DNA from: Bacteroides sp.
GTDB lineage: Bacteria; Bacteroidota; Bacteroidia; Bacteroidales; Bacteroidaceae
Direction of reading: 5' to 3'
DNA length: 53,405 nucleotides
Assembly (NCBI GenBank): GCA_020861095.1
Contig: JAJBTC010000207.1
Span: forward strand, 1-53,405
The translations under genes and the position numbers were made by a program. Shown here piece after piece: positions 25,382 to 34,584 of the stretch (within the stretch, counting starts at the first letter, position 1; each line of letters starts with the position of its first letter). A model generated the notes under the pieces. The model was given only the letters and a program-made list of their open reading frames with translations, did not search any database and was not told where the DNA came from.

Positions 25382-26416
25382 TCAATAGTTTACGAGACAT
25401 TCTACATTCATCCCTGCCCGCAGCCGATCCATATCTTCGCTGCGGTTTCCGGCGGTAAATTCGATGCGTACCGGGATACGCTGCTCGATCTTGACGAAAT
25501 TACCGGCGGAATTGTCCTGCGGCAACAGAGAGAAGCTGGCTCCGGTGGCACGCGAGATGGATCTGACCTCCCCTTTGAATACCACACCCGGTACGGCATC
25601 CACCTCTATGTCTACAGGCAATCCTTCGCAGATATGTGCCGTTTGTGTCTCTTTGTAGTTGGCTATGATCCATTTGCTATGCCCGTCTACCAGGTCTACC
25701 AGTGTCTGTCCCGGTTGTATCAGTTGCCCCTGTTGTATCTCTTTGCGTCCGGTAGTTCCGTCGCAGGGAGCCAGGATCACTGTATAAGAAAGGTTCAGAC
25801 GGGCCAGCTCCAGCGCGGCTTCCGCCAGTTTGATACCGGCATCTGTCTGTTCCAGCCGGTGAGCGTGTTCCTGCTTCACCAACGCGATGGATTCTTTCTG
25901 ACGCGACAGCAGTGCATAACGGGCTTTGGAGGCTTCATACTGCGTCCGGACAGCATCGTATTGCTGGCGCGTCACCGCGTCTTGTTCCAGCAGGTTCTTG
26001 TAGCGGTTGTGTTCGGATTCCGCGTTGTCGAGCAACACCTTTGCTTCCTGTATACTGGCATCTGATACCGCCAGGTTGTTGTGGGTGGTATGGATGGTCG
26101 ATGCCACCACTGTACGGCCCGAAAGCGCGTTCTGGTAATCGGCTTCGGCCTGTGCCAGGCGAAAACGGAATTCCGCGTCTTCGATCACCACTAAAGTATC
26201 TCCTTTGCGTACGGTCTGGTATTCATCAAAGTATACCTTTTTGATGAAACCCTGCACCCGTGAATGGACCGGGACGATCAGTTGTTTCACCTGGGCATTA
26301 TCGGTATATTCTACCCGGCCCAGATGCACAAAACGTGTACATACCCAGGTAATACCTGCTACGATCCATAGTCCGACTACGATATTATAAATCAGTTTTT
26401 TCGTTCTTCTTTTCAT
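25382..26416 (-). CDS. HlyD/EmrA-type membrane fusion protein
   Basis: A 344-residue adaptor. A basic start (MKRRTKKLIYN) leads into one membrane helix (about 8-28), so it is anchored rather than lipidated. Then come a lipoyl half (VPVHSRVQGFIKKVYFDEYQTV), a long helical hairpin (about 85-190, rich in alanine and glutamine), the second lipoyl half (ILAPCDGTTG), and a beta-barrel domain. It bridges the MFS pump to the TolC-like protein encoded 213 bases upstream; the intervening sequence shows no gene. Confidence 0.93.
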   Translation of the reverse strand: MKRRTKKLIYNIVVGLWIVAGITWVCTRFVHLGRVEYTDNAQVKQLIVPVHSRVQGFIKKVYFDEYQTVRKGDTLVVIEDAEFRFRLAQAEADYQNALSGRTVVASTIHTTHNNLAVSDASIQEAKVLLDNAESEHNRYKNLLEQDAVTRQQYDAVRTQYEASKARYALLSRQKESIALVKQEHAHRLEQTDAGIKLAEAALELARLNLSYTVILAPCDGTTGRKEIQQGQLIQPGQTLVDLVDGHSKWIIANYKETQTAHICEGLPVDIEVDAVPGVVFKGEVRSISRATGASFSLLPQDNSAGNFVKIEQRIPVRIEFTAGNRSEDMDRLRAGMNVECLVNY

Positions 26417-26629
26417 TGTTTATCCTGTTATATGAATGGATTTGTAATTGTAAGATATCAGATCCGGTTGTCCGCCTTCTTCTGTTTGTTGAGGCAAGTA
26501 GCATACAGGTCAGAAACCGCTCTTCCGGATCGTTCCTATGCTCTCTGCCAGTGGCCTTTCACGCATAGATCTTCTTTTCCGCTCTTTCCCGGGTTTTCTT
26601 CTCTGCAAATGAAAGGGCAACAGCCTCTA

Positions 26630-27946
26630 TCAGAGAGTACCTGTGGTCTTTTTTAATTTGTAATACTGGAAAAGAATATGGATCTGCGCATTCACCACTT
26701 GCAGTTCCGCGTTGAGCTGGGAGTTGCTTGCGTCCAGCATATCTGTCAGCAAAGCTAGGTCATTCAGATAGCGGTTGTTGATCACCTGGTAATTCTGATG
26801 TGCCAGTTCTAAGCTTTTTACCTGTGTCTGGTAGATGGTAAATGATTCCCGGAAGCGGATATATGCTTCTTTCACCTCTGTACGGATATGTTCCTGCAAC
26901 AGCAGATCGCTTTCCTTTGCCTTCTGTGTCGACAGGTGCGCCAGTCTGACCTCTTTTCCGGATTTGAATGTGGAAGCCAGGTTGAACTTCACTCCCAGAC
27001 CCACATACCAGTAGTTGATATTCCGGTTGATCGGCGGTATCTCGAACGTAATAGGGCCATCCAGGTTGTCACCGGCAATCAGTGCCACGGAAGGCAGGCG
27101 ACCCGAGCGGGCCAGTTTCTCTCCATATTGCGATTGCTCTATGTGCAGTTTGGCCTGTTGCAACAGGGGAGAGGAGAACAGCGCCGTTTCCTGCCAGCGA
27201 TTTTCATCGGATAGCAGAGGGAGCTGTTCCAGCAAGTGGCTGTCTGCTTCTATCTGTGTCTCTTCCGGTAGTCCGAGTACGGTGATCAACTGATGGTTCA
27301 GGATCACAATCCCATTCTCTACCTGTGTAAGCGCCAGTTCGAGCGACTGTAATTGCAGTTCGTAGCGGGTAATGTCATTTTTCAGGGTGATACCCTGTTG
27401 CTGTTTGGCAGTGATCTCCGCCAAAAGCGTGCGTGTTTGTTCAATGTTCTTCCGATAGACCTCTGCCTGGTTTTTCAGTTTATACATTTCCAGGTAATTC
27501 CCGACCAATAGAAAACGGATGTCCTGTTTGTTGTTCTCCAGATCCAGCTGGGCCAGTTGATGGTGTAGCTTCGCCATGGCAATGCGACTTGAGATAGCTC
27601 CCCCCGCATAGATCACCTGGGAAGCCTCGATGGCGAAGTTATTTCCGAAATGGGGCATGGCAGCGCGCTCACCGTGGGAAAAATCGCGGTCCGATAGCCA
27701 TGCATCTCCGAGATAACTTGCTGAAAGAGATACATCGATAGAGGGGAGTTGCGCGTTCTTAGCCACCCGGATCGCCTGCTGGGCTTCCTGTTCCGCCAGA
27801 CTGTATGTACGTATGCTCCGGCTGCACGAATCTGCTCTTTCAAACATCTGCTCTATGGTGAGGACTTGGGGAACGGATTGTGAGAATACGTAACATGTGT
27901 GGATGGAAACGGATAATAAGACTAATACTTTGTTGAGTGTACTCAT
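26630..27946 (-). CDS. TolC-family outer-membrane protein
   Basis: A 438-residue channel. I start at 27946 (MSTLNKVLVLLSVSIHTCYVFSQ), which gives a clean signal peptide; the ATG 48 bases upstream does not. Repeated outer-membrane-efflux domains with long coiled helices are present (LEMYKLKNQAEVYRKNIEQ in the first half; EAYIRFRESFTIYQTQVKS in the second). Unlike the protein at 2350 it is not a lipoprotein. First gene of the tolC-emrA-emrB-like operon. A weak -7-like GAACTTTG lies about 45 bases upstream. Confidence 0.92.
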   Translation of the reverse strand: MSTLNKVLVLLSVSIHTCYVFSQSVPQVLTIEQMFERADSCSRSIRTYSLAEQEAQQAIRVAKNAQLPSIDVSLSASYLGDAWLSDRDFSHGERAAMPHFGNNFAIEASQVIYAGGAISSRIAMAKLHHQLAQLDLENNKQDIRFLLVGNYLEMYKLKNQAEVYRKNIEQTRTLLAEITAKQQQGITLKNDITRYELQLQSLELALTQVENGIVILNHQLITVLGLPEETQIEADSHLLEQLPLLSDENRWQETALFSSPLLQQAKLHIEQSQYGEKLARSGRLPSVALIAGDNLDGPITFEIPPINRNINYWYVGLGVKFNLASTFKSGKEVRLAHLSTQKAKESDLLLQEHIRTEVKEAYIRFRESFTIYQTQVKSLELAHQNYQVINNRYLNDLALLTDMLDASNSQLNAELQVVNAQIHILFQYYKLKKTTGTL

Positions 27947-28050
27947 ATATATGTATGGTTGATGTGTCGTAAAGGATGCTGAAAGCGGCTGCAAAGTTCG
28001 GTGAAAAAAACGTCCGGAGAAGGTTTGAAATAAGTAAAAATTGGTTTTAT

Positions 28051-28081
28051 TTGAATATTCAGTTGCTGTGTCGTATCTTTG
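28051..28081 (+). promoter_or_regulatory. Complete promoter of the AraC gene at 28105
   Basis: TTG (28051-28053), 20 bases, TATCTTTG (28074-28081), then 23 bases to the ATG. It faces the export operon. Confidence 0.75.
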
Positions 28082-28104
28082 TGGATACAGTGTGACCTAA
28101 GGAA

Positions 28105-29028
28105 ATGAAAGAGAAAATTCAGATTAAAACGATCAACGACCTGTCTTTTATAAGTGATATATCCAATGAAATGAGAAGGAAAGTCGGATGTATCGCGGTG
28201 GATCATCAAGAGATCGTCAGTCAGTTCTCTTCCGATGTTTACTTAGATGCTGCTACTGTAATATTGGTCTTATCAGGAACAGGCACTGTAACTGTAAATT
28301 ACAAATCCTATTCTTTCAGGAAAAATTGTTTGTTGTTGTTCTCCTCTTCCCACCTGTTCCATTTTGAGCGGTGCAGTTCCGATATCAGTTGTCTGTGCTT
28401 GTTTGTCAGCAGAGAATTTATGACGGAGATGGACTCTACGGCTATGATCTCTCAGCGCATCAGATATGGGGTCAGGCTGTATAGTAGACCGGTGGTCCAA
28501 CTGGAGCCTTCGCACATAGCAACGCTGTTTCATCGGATGCTTATGGTGGATCACAGCATGGATCATACCACACACTATTATTACAGGGATCTGGTGCAAA
28601 ATAGCCTGTTCGGGTTTTTTCTGGATCTGAGCCATATCATAGAGTGTCATCCGGACTTGTCTAATCCGGAAGATGCAACGCGCAAAGAGAGTCTTGTACA
28701 ATCATTTATAGAGTTGTTGGTGACGCATTATCAGTCGGAGCATAAAGTAGAATTCTATGCTTCCCGGTTGCACGTTTCTACTCACTACCTGACATCGATA
28801 GTGAAGTCCGTAACCCAACAAAGTGTGAGTGATTTTATTTTTGAGATGTTATACAGTGAAGCGCGTATACTGTTGATACACTCCAGATTGTCTGTACAGG
28901 AAATCGCCATGAAACTGAATTTTTCCGATCAATCTGCCTTCGGGAAATTTTTTAAAAGAAGGAATGGATCATCACCTTCGGAATTTCGTGGGTTGTACGG
29001 GAAAAGCGGGATGAGGGGTAAGTTATAA
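28105..29028 (+). CDS. AraC-family regulator, divergent from the EmrAB-TolC-like operon
   Basis: A 307-residue regulator. The C-terminal domain has two helix-turn-helix motifs: HYLTSIVKSVTQQSVSDF and LSVQEIAMKLNFSDQSAFGKFFKRRNGSSPSEFR. The N-terminal 170 residues are a cupin-type sensing domain (VILVLSGTGTVTVNY). It shares layout and key residues with the regulator at 8223, so the two are probably paralogues that each control the neighbouring exporter. Its last codons lie in the first unit of a GTTNTRA repeat array, so its C-terminus (GKL) may derive from the repeat. Confidence 0.9.
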   Translation: MKEKIQIKTINDLSFISDISNEMRRKVGCIAVDHQEIVSQFSSDVYLDAATVILVLSGTGTVTVNYKSYSFRKNCLLLFSSSHLFHFERCSSDISCLCLFVSREFMTEMDSTAMISQRIRYGVRLYSRPVVQLEPSHIATLFHRMLMVDHSMDHTTHYYYRDLVQNSLFGFFLDLSHIIECHPDLSNPEDATRKESLVQSFIELLVTHYQSEHKVEFYASRLHVSTHYLTSIVKSVTQQSVSDFIFEMLYSEARILLIHSRLSVQEIAMKLNFSDQSAFGKFFKRRNGSSPSEFRGLYGKSGMRGKL

Positions 29029-29056
29029 GTTTTAAGTGATGAGTTTTGAGTGATGA
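29022..29056 (+). repeat. Heptad GTTNTRA array starting at the AraC stop codon
   Basis: Five 7-base units: GTTATAA, GTTTTAA, GTGATGA, GTTTTGA, GTGATGA. The TAA of the first unit is the gene's own stop codon (29026-29028). Confidence 0.85.
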
Positions 29057-29229
29057 ATTCTCCTTATATAAGCTGTCCGGTACATACTGCTGTATGATAA
29101 ATAAAGATGTTCTGGTTGCCATGAATGGAAGTCTTTTTTCTGTCTGGAACAGAAAAGGTGAGAAGACAAAGAATAAAATAGGTAGATATACCATGTACCT
29201 TTACATGTATTCCGCTGGTGTGTGCACTT

Positions 29230-29454
29230 CTATTTCTTACTTTTTTTCTTGTCTTTGATGACTCCTACGGCTATTGTTATGGCTGCTACGGCAGCTATAC
29301 TTACCATACAAATTTGAATGCCATGCAACAAGGGACTGTTATCTGTTTCTTCTTTGCTTACGAAGAGTTGAAAGCAGAACAGGCCTATAGCTACTGCTGC
29401 ACCGCATATTTCTGCGATAAGGACGAGTCTGGATTTTGGGGAGTTGTTTTTCAT
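29230..29454 (-). CDS. Small two-helix membrane protein
   Basis: A 74-residue protein with two membrane helices (about 10-29 and 47-65), a short charged loop and a lysine-rich C-terminus (DKKKSKK). It resembles many small uncharacterised inner-membrane proteins of Bacteroidales; I cannot name a family. A TATCTTTG box lies 30 bases before the start, which supports it as a real gene. Confidence 0.65.
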   Translation of the reverse strand: MKNNSPKSRLVLIAEICGAAVAIGLFCFQLFVSKEETDNSPLLHGIQICMVSIAAVAAITIAVGVIKDKKKSKK

Positions 29455-29483
29455 ATAGGGTTGTTTCCTTTATCCGGAAGGAA

Positions 29484-29491
29484 CAAAGATA
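29484..29491 (-). promoter_or_regulatory. -7 promoter box for the small membrane protein
   Basis: TATCTTTG on the minus strand, 30 bases before the start codon at 29454. Confidence 0.6.
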
Positions 29492-29797
29492 AGAAAAGAA
29501 TTTTATGGAAGGATAGGCTCAGAGGGGATTCCGTGAAAAGGAAGGGTAGCAGCACAGAAGAAACAGAGAAGATAGGCGAAAGAGATATAAAAAGGGAGAT
29601 TGAAGAAGAAATCTCCGGTAGAAAATCAGTTAAAGGTTAATGTTCAGGAAAGAACAGCCAGAAGAGTCTGGTCACGGGCTGTTGATCTACGCCTGTAAGA
29701 AATAATATATCGGATTTTAATTGAGTATTACTATAGCAGTACATCCTCTGAAATAAGAACGATAAACTAAAATTATGTACGTGAGGTGAGGACTATC

Positions 29798-30016
29798 ATG
29801 AAGCAATTGTTTTTACTTCTGATCTTGTCTGTTCCGCCTTGTCTTTTTTCCCGGAAGCACATGATGATGAAAGAGGATGAGCCTGTCGGGATGGCTGGTA
29901 AAGATGTAACTGTCACGGATAAAATCGCAGTGGTCGAATTAAAGACCGGTACGGTAAACATTCTTTCGGAGCCGACTGTTATTTTTATCTGTGATCCGAA
30001 TGGAATAACTAATTAA
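29798..30016 (+). CDS. Small secreted protein preceding a Csp-like gene
   Basis: A 72-residue protein. MKQLFLLLILSVPPCLFSRK looks like a signal peptide, followed by HMMMKEDEP, a methionine- and histidine-containing stretch of the kind that binds copper, then a short domain rich in beta strands (KIAVVELKTGTVNIL). It ends 10 bases before the copper-binding-type gene, so the two are likely one transcript. I start at the second ATG (29798) because the signal peptide begins there. No family recognised; a copper link is inference from the motif and neighbour. Confidence 0.6.
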   Translation: MKQLFLLLILSVPPCLFSRKHMMMKEDEPVGMAGKDVTVTDKIAVVELKTGTVNILSEPTVIFICDPNGITN

Positions 30017-30026
30017 AAAGAATAGT

Positions 30027-30362
30027 ATGATGATGGACGATAAGGTAAAAAACATGAATCGTATATTAGGTAAGTGCGTGGCTGTGTGTAATTTCTGTTT
30101 TGATTCCTGCCTGCGCGAAGAGGATGTGGAAATGATGAAGGAGTGTATCCGGTTAGACAAGGAGTGTGCGGAGATTTGTGAATTGACTTTGTCACTGGTA
30201 GCATCGGGTAGTGAGATGACTGGTGAAGCCCTTACATTGTGTGCTGCTATCTGTGAAAAATGTGGAAAGGAATGCGGAAAACATGATAATGATCATTGCC
30301 GGAAGTGTGCGGAGACTTGCTTAGCGTGTGCGGAGGCGTGTAGAAACTACGGATCCGTCTGA
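30027..30362 (+). CDS. Four-helix-bundle copper-binding protein (Csp/DUF326)
   Basis: A 111-residue protein with 16 cysteines, spaced mostly C-x3-C and C-x2-C along helices (KCVAVCNFCFDSC, then pairs throughout, ending CLACAEACRNY). This is the DUF326 or copper storage protein fold, in which a four-helix bundle lined with thiols holds many Cu(I) ions. No signal peptide, so it is cytosolic, like Csp3. Its neighbour upstream is a small secreted protein; CutC lies 1.5 kb downstream. A strong terminator follows. Confidence 0.9.
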   Translation: MMMDDKVKNMNRILGKCVAVCNFCFDSCLREEDVEMMKECIRLDKECAEICELTLSLVASGSEMTGEALTLCAAICEKCGKECGKHDNDHCRKCAETCLACAEACRNYGSV

Positions 30363-30378
30363 AATGAAATAAATCAGG

Positions 30379-30419
30379 AAAAAGGATAAATGGAAGGAAG
30401 TTCTGTTTATCCTTTTTTG
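30379..30419 (+). terminator. Rho-independent terminator after the Csp-like gene
   Basis: AAAAAGGATAAA (30379-30390) pairs with TTTATCCTTTTT (30406-30417), ending in a T-run. Confidence 0.85.
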
Positions 30420-30657
30420 TTTGTTTCGTTGTGTAGATAAAGAATGAATAAAAATAAATGGTAGCAGATCTTTTCTGTTCAGCGGGATGAACGTTGTAAA
30501 TGAGGGCGCAAGGGAGGAGAGAATGGCAAAAGTGATCTTTCCATAAGAGTAAGGCAAAAGCCGTTGTATGGACGTATATAAATTCATACAGGATGGGTTT
30601 GTTGGCGGACTTGAACAAAAGAAAAAAGAATGGTGTTGATAGTATAAAAATGTATGA

Positions 30658-31596
30658 ATGAAGAATGGCTCCCTGACTAAAGGAAAACTTCGTTTTTCGG
30701 TATTAGTTAAGATCATAAAGGATACCGTGTATGGGTTTGTAGATGATAATGTTCCTACATTGAGTGCTTCACTGGCCTATGCTACCTTGTTTTCACTTAT
30801 TCCTTTTCTTTCTCTTCTGATTACGATTGGTACCCTTTTTCATGCGGATCTGGCGAATCAGTTGTATACTCAACTTCAACCTGTGGTGGGAGCAGAGGTG
30901 GTAGAACAACTCAGGGACATCATTGATAATGCGAAGCAGACAGATGCGTCTACATTGGCTACGATGGTGACGTTGGGGGTTACTGTGTTTGGGGCGACTG
31001 CTATTTTTGCGGAGATCCAGGGCTCGTTGAATACGATCTGGGGAATAAAGGCCATTCCTAAAAAAGGATGGCTTAAGTATATAAAGACCCGCCTGCTTTC
31101 TTTTTCACTGATCCTGGTTTTTGCTTTTATTCTCCTGATCACTTTCAGTATTACCAATGTTATTACTCATCTGGGAGATAAGTTCATGTCTAACTATCCG
31201 GAGATCGCGGAGTCGTTGGTGGATGCTATCGCTCTGGTTCTGAACCTGTGTATTACCGTCCTTATATTTGTACTCATCTTTAAATTACTTCCGGATGCTA
31301 AGATAAAGACCAAGGATGTCTTTGTGGGAGCTGTGGTGACTACGCTGCTGTTTCTGTTGGGACAATGGGCGATCTCGTTCTACCTGGGCATTGCCGATGT
31401 GGGTACTGTGTATGGCGCGGCCGCGTTTATGGCGATTCTTATTACATGGATCTATTATTCGGCTATGATTATATATATCGGTGCGGAGTTTACGGAGGCA
31501 TGGACAGTGGAGAGGGGAGGAAAGATCTTTCCGGACGAGTATGCGGTGATAACCAAAGTGATTGAGGTGCCTGCGGAAGAGAAGTCTGTAGAGTGA
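30658..31596 (+). CDS. YihY/virulence factor BrkB family membrane protein
   Basis: A 312-residue inner-membrane protein with about six helices, of the YihY/BrkB family (formerly mis-called RNase BN). Family marks: SASLAYATLFSLIPFLSLL near the start, GATAIFAEIQGSLNTIWGIK in the middle, and the C-terminal AAFMAILITWIYYSAMIIYIGAEFTE. Role unknown; a transporter function has been suggested for the family. It ends in a charged tail. The closest gene downstream is CutC, 240 bases away; that gap shows no gene. Confidence 0.93.
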   Translation: MKNGSLTKGKLRFSVLVKIIKDTVYGFVDDNVPTLSASLAYATLFSLIPFLSLLITIGTLFHADLANQLYTQLQPVVGAEVVEQLRDIIDNAKQTDASTLATMVTLGVTVFGATAIFAEIQGSLNTIWGIKAIPKKGWLKYIKTRLLSFSLILVFAFILLITFSITNVITHLGDKFMSNYPEIAESLVDAIALVLNLCITVLIFVLIFKLLPDAKIKTKDVFVGAVVTTLLFLLGQWAISFYLGIADVGTVYGAAAFMAILITWIYYSAMIIYIGAEFTEAWTVERGGKIFPDEYAVITKVIEVPAEEKSVE

Positions 31597-31837
31597 AAGA
31601 AAGAGTTATGCCTCTGCACTCCTGACTTTTACATGAAGAATTCCGGAGTTGACCTGTAAGGATACGGAGTGGGTAGGATAGACATCCGGGTGTTGGTACG
31701 ATGGAGATCCGGAGTCCTCTGCTTTTCAGACAGTAGATCTCCGAAAAGTCTGTGTATTCCGAACCGCGTCGGACAACATTAATTGGAAAATATGTGTTTA
31801 CTTTGCTCCCTGAAACCTATCATTTATTAGATTTATT

Positions 31838-32575
31838 ATGAAGCCGGATCGTATAATTGAGATATGTGCCAACTCTGCCCGGAGTTGTGTAGAGGCAGAA
31901 CTGGGTGGAGCCCGTCGTGTGGAACTTTGCGCGGCTATTCCCGAAGGAGGAACAACACCTTCTTACGGCGAGATCCGGATGGCACAACAACTCACCTCTT
32001 CCATAGATATACATGTGATTATCCGTCCGCGTGGAGGTGATTTTCTTTATACCCCGACAGAAGTAGACGCGATGTTGTATGACATTGACATGTGTCGTCG
32101 GTGTGGGGTGGACGGAGTTGTATTCGGATGTCTGACGAAAGAGGGAGATATCAATTTGTCTTTGCTCAGGCAATTGGTAGATGCGTCGGGGGAGCTTTCT
32201 GTCACTTTTCACCGGGCATTTGATGTCTGTCGTGATCCGTTGCTGGCGTTGGAGCAATTGATTGACGCGGGATGCGATCGTATTCTCACTTCGGGGCAGA
32301 AAGCTACTGCTGCAGAGGGTATTCCGTTGATCGCGGAGTTGGTGCGTCGGGCCGGTGAACGTATCATTATTATGCCTGGCAGTGGAGTGCGCCCGGATAA
32401 TATCGCGCGTATCGAGGCGGAGACGGGAGCCAGGGAGTTTCATACTTCTGCGCGTAGCGTGGTGCATAGTGGTATGGTGTATCGCAAAGAGGATGTGCCG
32501 ATGGGGAGTTGTGCAGTGGTTTCCGAATTTGAGACGGTACAGACAGATAAGGAACTGGTGAGGTTATATCTGTGA
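31838..32575 (+). CDS. cutC: CutC family protein
   Basis: A 245-residue TIM-barrel protein of the CutC family, cytosolic. Typical parts: IEICANSARSCVEAELGGARRVELC at the start (family signature around the first cysteine pair), IIRPRGGDFLY, GVDGVVFGCL, VTFHRAFD, and RILTSGQ. Historically linked with copper homeostasis, though its enzymatic role is not established. It is not in an operon. A weak inverted repeat (32586-32609, GTATTTCT/AGAAATAC) follows. Confidence 0.95.
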   Translation: MKPDRIIEICANSARSCVEAELGGARRVELCAAIPEGGTTPSYGEIRMAQQLTSSIDIHVIIRPRGGDFLYTPTEVDAMLYDIDMCRRCGVDGVVFGCLTKEGDINLSLLRQLVDASGELSVTFHRAFDVCRDPLLALEQLIDAGCDRILTSGQKATAAEGIPLIAELVRRAGERIIIMPGSGVRPDNIARIEAETGAREFHTSARSVVHSGMVYRKEDVPMGSCAVVSEFETVQTDKELVRLYL

Positions 32576-32721
32576 GAGGGTGAGCGTATTTCTTTATCAT
32601 CAGAAATACCCGCATAGCATCACCTGTTCCTGTTTTGGATAATGGGAAAGATCCCGGACCAGAAAGGAAAGGATATTCGTCTATGTATAAGATATGCCGG
32701 AGACAAAAGAGAAAGGAAGAA

Positions 32722-33018
32722 TTATCTTCCTTTCAGTTTTTTCATAAATGCGATGAACGCAGGTTGGAAATCTTTGAACAGTTCGGAGTCTTTGTGCTTG
32801 AGCATGATGCCTGAGAACATTTTCAGTCCGATAGCAAATTGTCTGACTTCTTCTTCGCTGTTAAAGGGCTCTTTTTCTTTCAGTTTTTCTATGATGTGGT
32901 ATATATTATCATGATTATCAAAATCCACTTCAATGGATGAGGGTATCTCTGTGTGTGATCCTTTGTCCTCTGTCATGCGGAGAGAAATGTGATACTTATA
33001 GATGTTTGTAGGTTTCAT
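32722..33018 (-). CDS. DUF3861 family protein
   Basis: A 98-residue cytosolic protein matching DUF3861: KYHISL at the start, EVDFDNHDNIYHIIEKL, EEVRQFAIGLKMFSGIMLKHKDSELF and the final FKDFQPAFIAFMKKLKG. The family is small and uncharacterised. Stands alone, convergent with cutC. Confidence 0.88.
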   Translation of the reverse strand: MKPTNIYKYHISLRMTEDKGSHTEIPSSIEVDFDNHDNIYHIIEKLKEKEPFNSEEEVRQFAIGLKMFSGIMLKHKDSELFKDFQPAFIAFMKKLKGR

Positions 33019-33133
33019 ATATTTTTAAATATAAAAAATAAGTAGGTTCGTTAGTTATAATCCATATTACAAAGTAATGGAATGTGAAGTAAAAGAACTT
33101 TCCTGTTTATACCCTTGTGGATACTACCGGAAC

Positions 33134-33886
33134 TTACTCTTTCTGAACAAAATATCTTTCTGATTCCGCCGGTTCTTCTCTGTTTATCCGTTCACGGATC
33201 TTTTTCCAGGCATGAGTATCGTACAGGCAGCTTGAGCGCATGGTGTGGTACATTTCCCGGAAGCGATGGATGGGGATGGTAAAGGTGAGTTCGCCGGCAC
33301 GAAGATAAGGACGTACGGAGGGGTCGAAGCCACCGATAAATGTACGGCGTCCCTGGCGAAGGTTTTCTGTTACGGCTTGTGACACTACGGCACTACACCC
33401 TGAACCGAAGATGGAGGAGACAGCCATTTCATCGTTGTTGTCGAAATAGGCCCAGGTGGTCAGACCGGCGAGAACATCGGGAGAGGCGAAGAACAGGATG
33501 CCTTCTTTGTCGTCGAAACTGTCTGTATGGTCGATGCGGCAGAAGTTGAGATAAGGTTTGCCAACAAGAGGCATACCCAGTTGCTCTATGTACGCTACCA
33601 CCATTTCCGGAGTTTGTTTGTATCTCTCTTTGAGGGAGACAAAGTCAGGGACTCTTTCAGGCATTCCGGAAAATCCGGTGTAGAGTTTACCGCCACCACA
33701 ACCGATGGTTCCGGCATCTAAGGTGCGGATGATCCCTGAGCGGACATCAGCAAAGCATTTGAAGAAACAGCCATTTACTTTTTGTGGTTCCGCCATCGGA
33801 TGGTCGCTGTATCCGAAAACAATGGGAAGTTCCGCTGCCGGGCCAAAGGCTTCCCTGTAATTCTCTATAAATGTTTTTACTTCCAT
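33134..33886 (-). CDS. DUF169 family protein
   Basis: A 250-residue cytosolic protein of the DUF169 family. Conserved glycine/cysteine segments are visible (GTIGCGGGKLYTGF near residue 60; SIFGSGCSAVVSQAV; FIGGFDPSVRPYL). The family is common in archaea and anaerobes and has no assigned reaction. It lies 120 bases downstream of the broken MarR gene on the same strand, so it may be part of that regulator's transcript. Confidence 0.85.
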   Translation of the reverse strand: MEVKTFIENYREAFGPAAELPIVFGYSDHPMAEPQKVNGCFFKCFADVRSGIIRTLDAGTIGCGGGKLYTGFSGMPERVPDFVSLKERYKQTPEMVVAYIEQLGMPLVGKPYLNFCRIDHTDSFDDKEGILFFASPDVLAGLTTWAYFDNNDEMAVSSIFGSGCSAVVSQAVTENLRQGRRTFIGGFDPSVRPYLRAGELTFTIPIHRFREMYHTMRSSCLYDTHAWKKIRERINREEPAESERYFVQKE

Positions 33887-34008
33887 GGTGATCTGTTTTT
33901 AGTCCGTTTGGATGTGAATATTTCTGTATAGGATCGTTCTTTTATCCAGTGAATGGTACCGGTGTTTCCCGGGTGAGGTCACTGGGAACCTCTTGTGGCG
34001 GTAGAATA

Positions 34009-34430
34009 TCAGAGCGTATTTCTGAATATCTTTTCCAGCATTTCCCGGAGGTGTTGATATTCTTCGTATGAAATGTCTTTCAGAATGTGTTGCATGGCTT
34101 TTTCCGCACTTTGTAATACCTGGGGCATAAGCTGTTTACCTTCTTCAGTAATGAGAATGTTGTTTTTACGTTGGGTGACGTGAACGCGTTGTATGAGTTT
34201 TTTTGTTCGAGATGGTCAAGGGTTCTTTTGATGGCCGCGTTGTCTTTGAAGATTTTTTCCGCCAGTTCCTGTTGACTGATGCCGTCTTCATAATAGAGAT
34301 ATCTCAGGATGACAAATTGTGAATGAGGAAGGTCGATCCCTTCGTTTTTCAGGGTATGATTGAGCAGAGTAGCCATCGTGGCGGCGGCTCTGCCAAGTAA
34401 AAAGCCAAGCGTATGTGGGTCTTCTTCCAT
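34009..34430 (-). pseudogene. MarR-family regulator, frameshifted at an A7 run
   Basis: A winged-helix regulator of MarR type. The first part (34430 downward) reads normally: LGRAAATMATLLNHTLKNEGI, then QFVILRYLYYEDGISQQELAEKIFKDNAAIKRTLDHLEQK, the DNA-recognition helix. After the run of seven A at 34198-34204 (minus strand) it shifts frame. Restoring one A gives LIQRVHVTQRKNNILITEEGKQLMPQVLQSAEKAMQH and an end at 34009-34011, a typical MarR wing and dimerisation helix of about 140 residues in total. In the sequence as given, a non-native tail ends at 34080. No other lesion is visible, so a sequencing error is quite possible. Confidence 0.85.
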
Positions 34431-34462
34431 CCGTTTATTGTTTCTGCAGAGAGTTCTGCTTA

Positions 34463-34492
34463 CAAATATAATATAAATATTGATTAGTCAAT
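34463..34492 (-). promoter_or_regulatory. Promoter and MarR-type operator of the MarR gene
   Basis: On the minus strand, the palindrome ATTGACTAATCAAT (34492-34479) carries the -33 TTG; 18 bases later is TATATTTG (34470-34463). The operator thus overlaps the promoter, as in self-repressing MarR genes. The palindrome resembles known MarR sites in general shape (TTGAC..TCAA). Confidence 0.7.
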
Positions 34493-34584
34493 GGTTGATA
34501 GTGCTCATTTTTTATGCGGTCAGTAAAAGAACCCGTCGGAAATAAAGTTTTTGGATCCATAGCTATTTCCGGGAAACGATCGGG

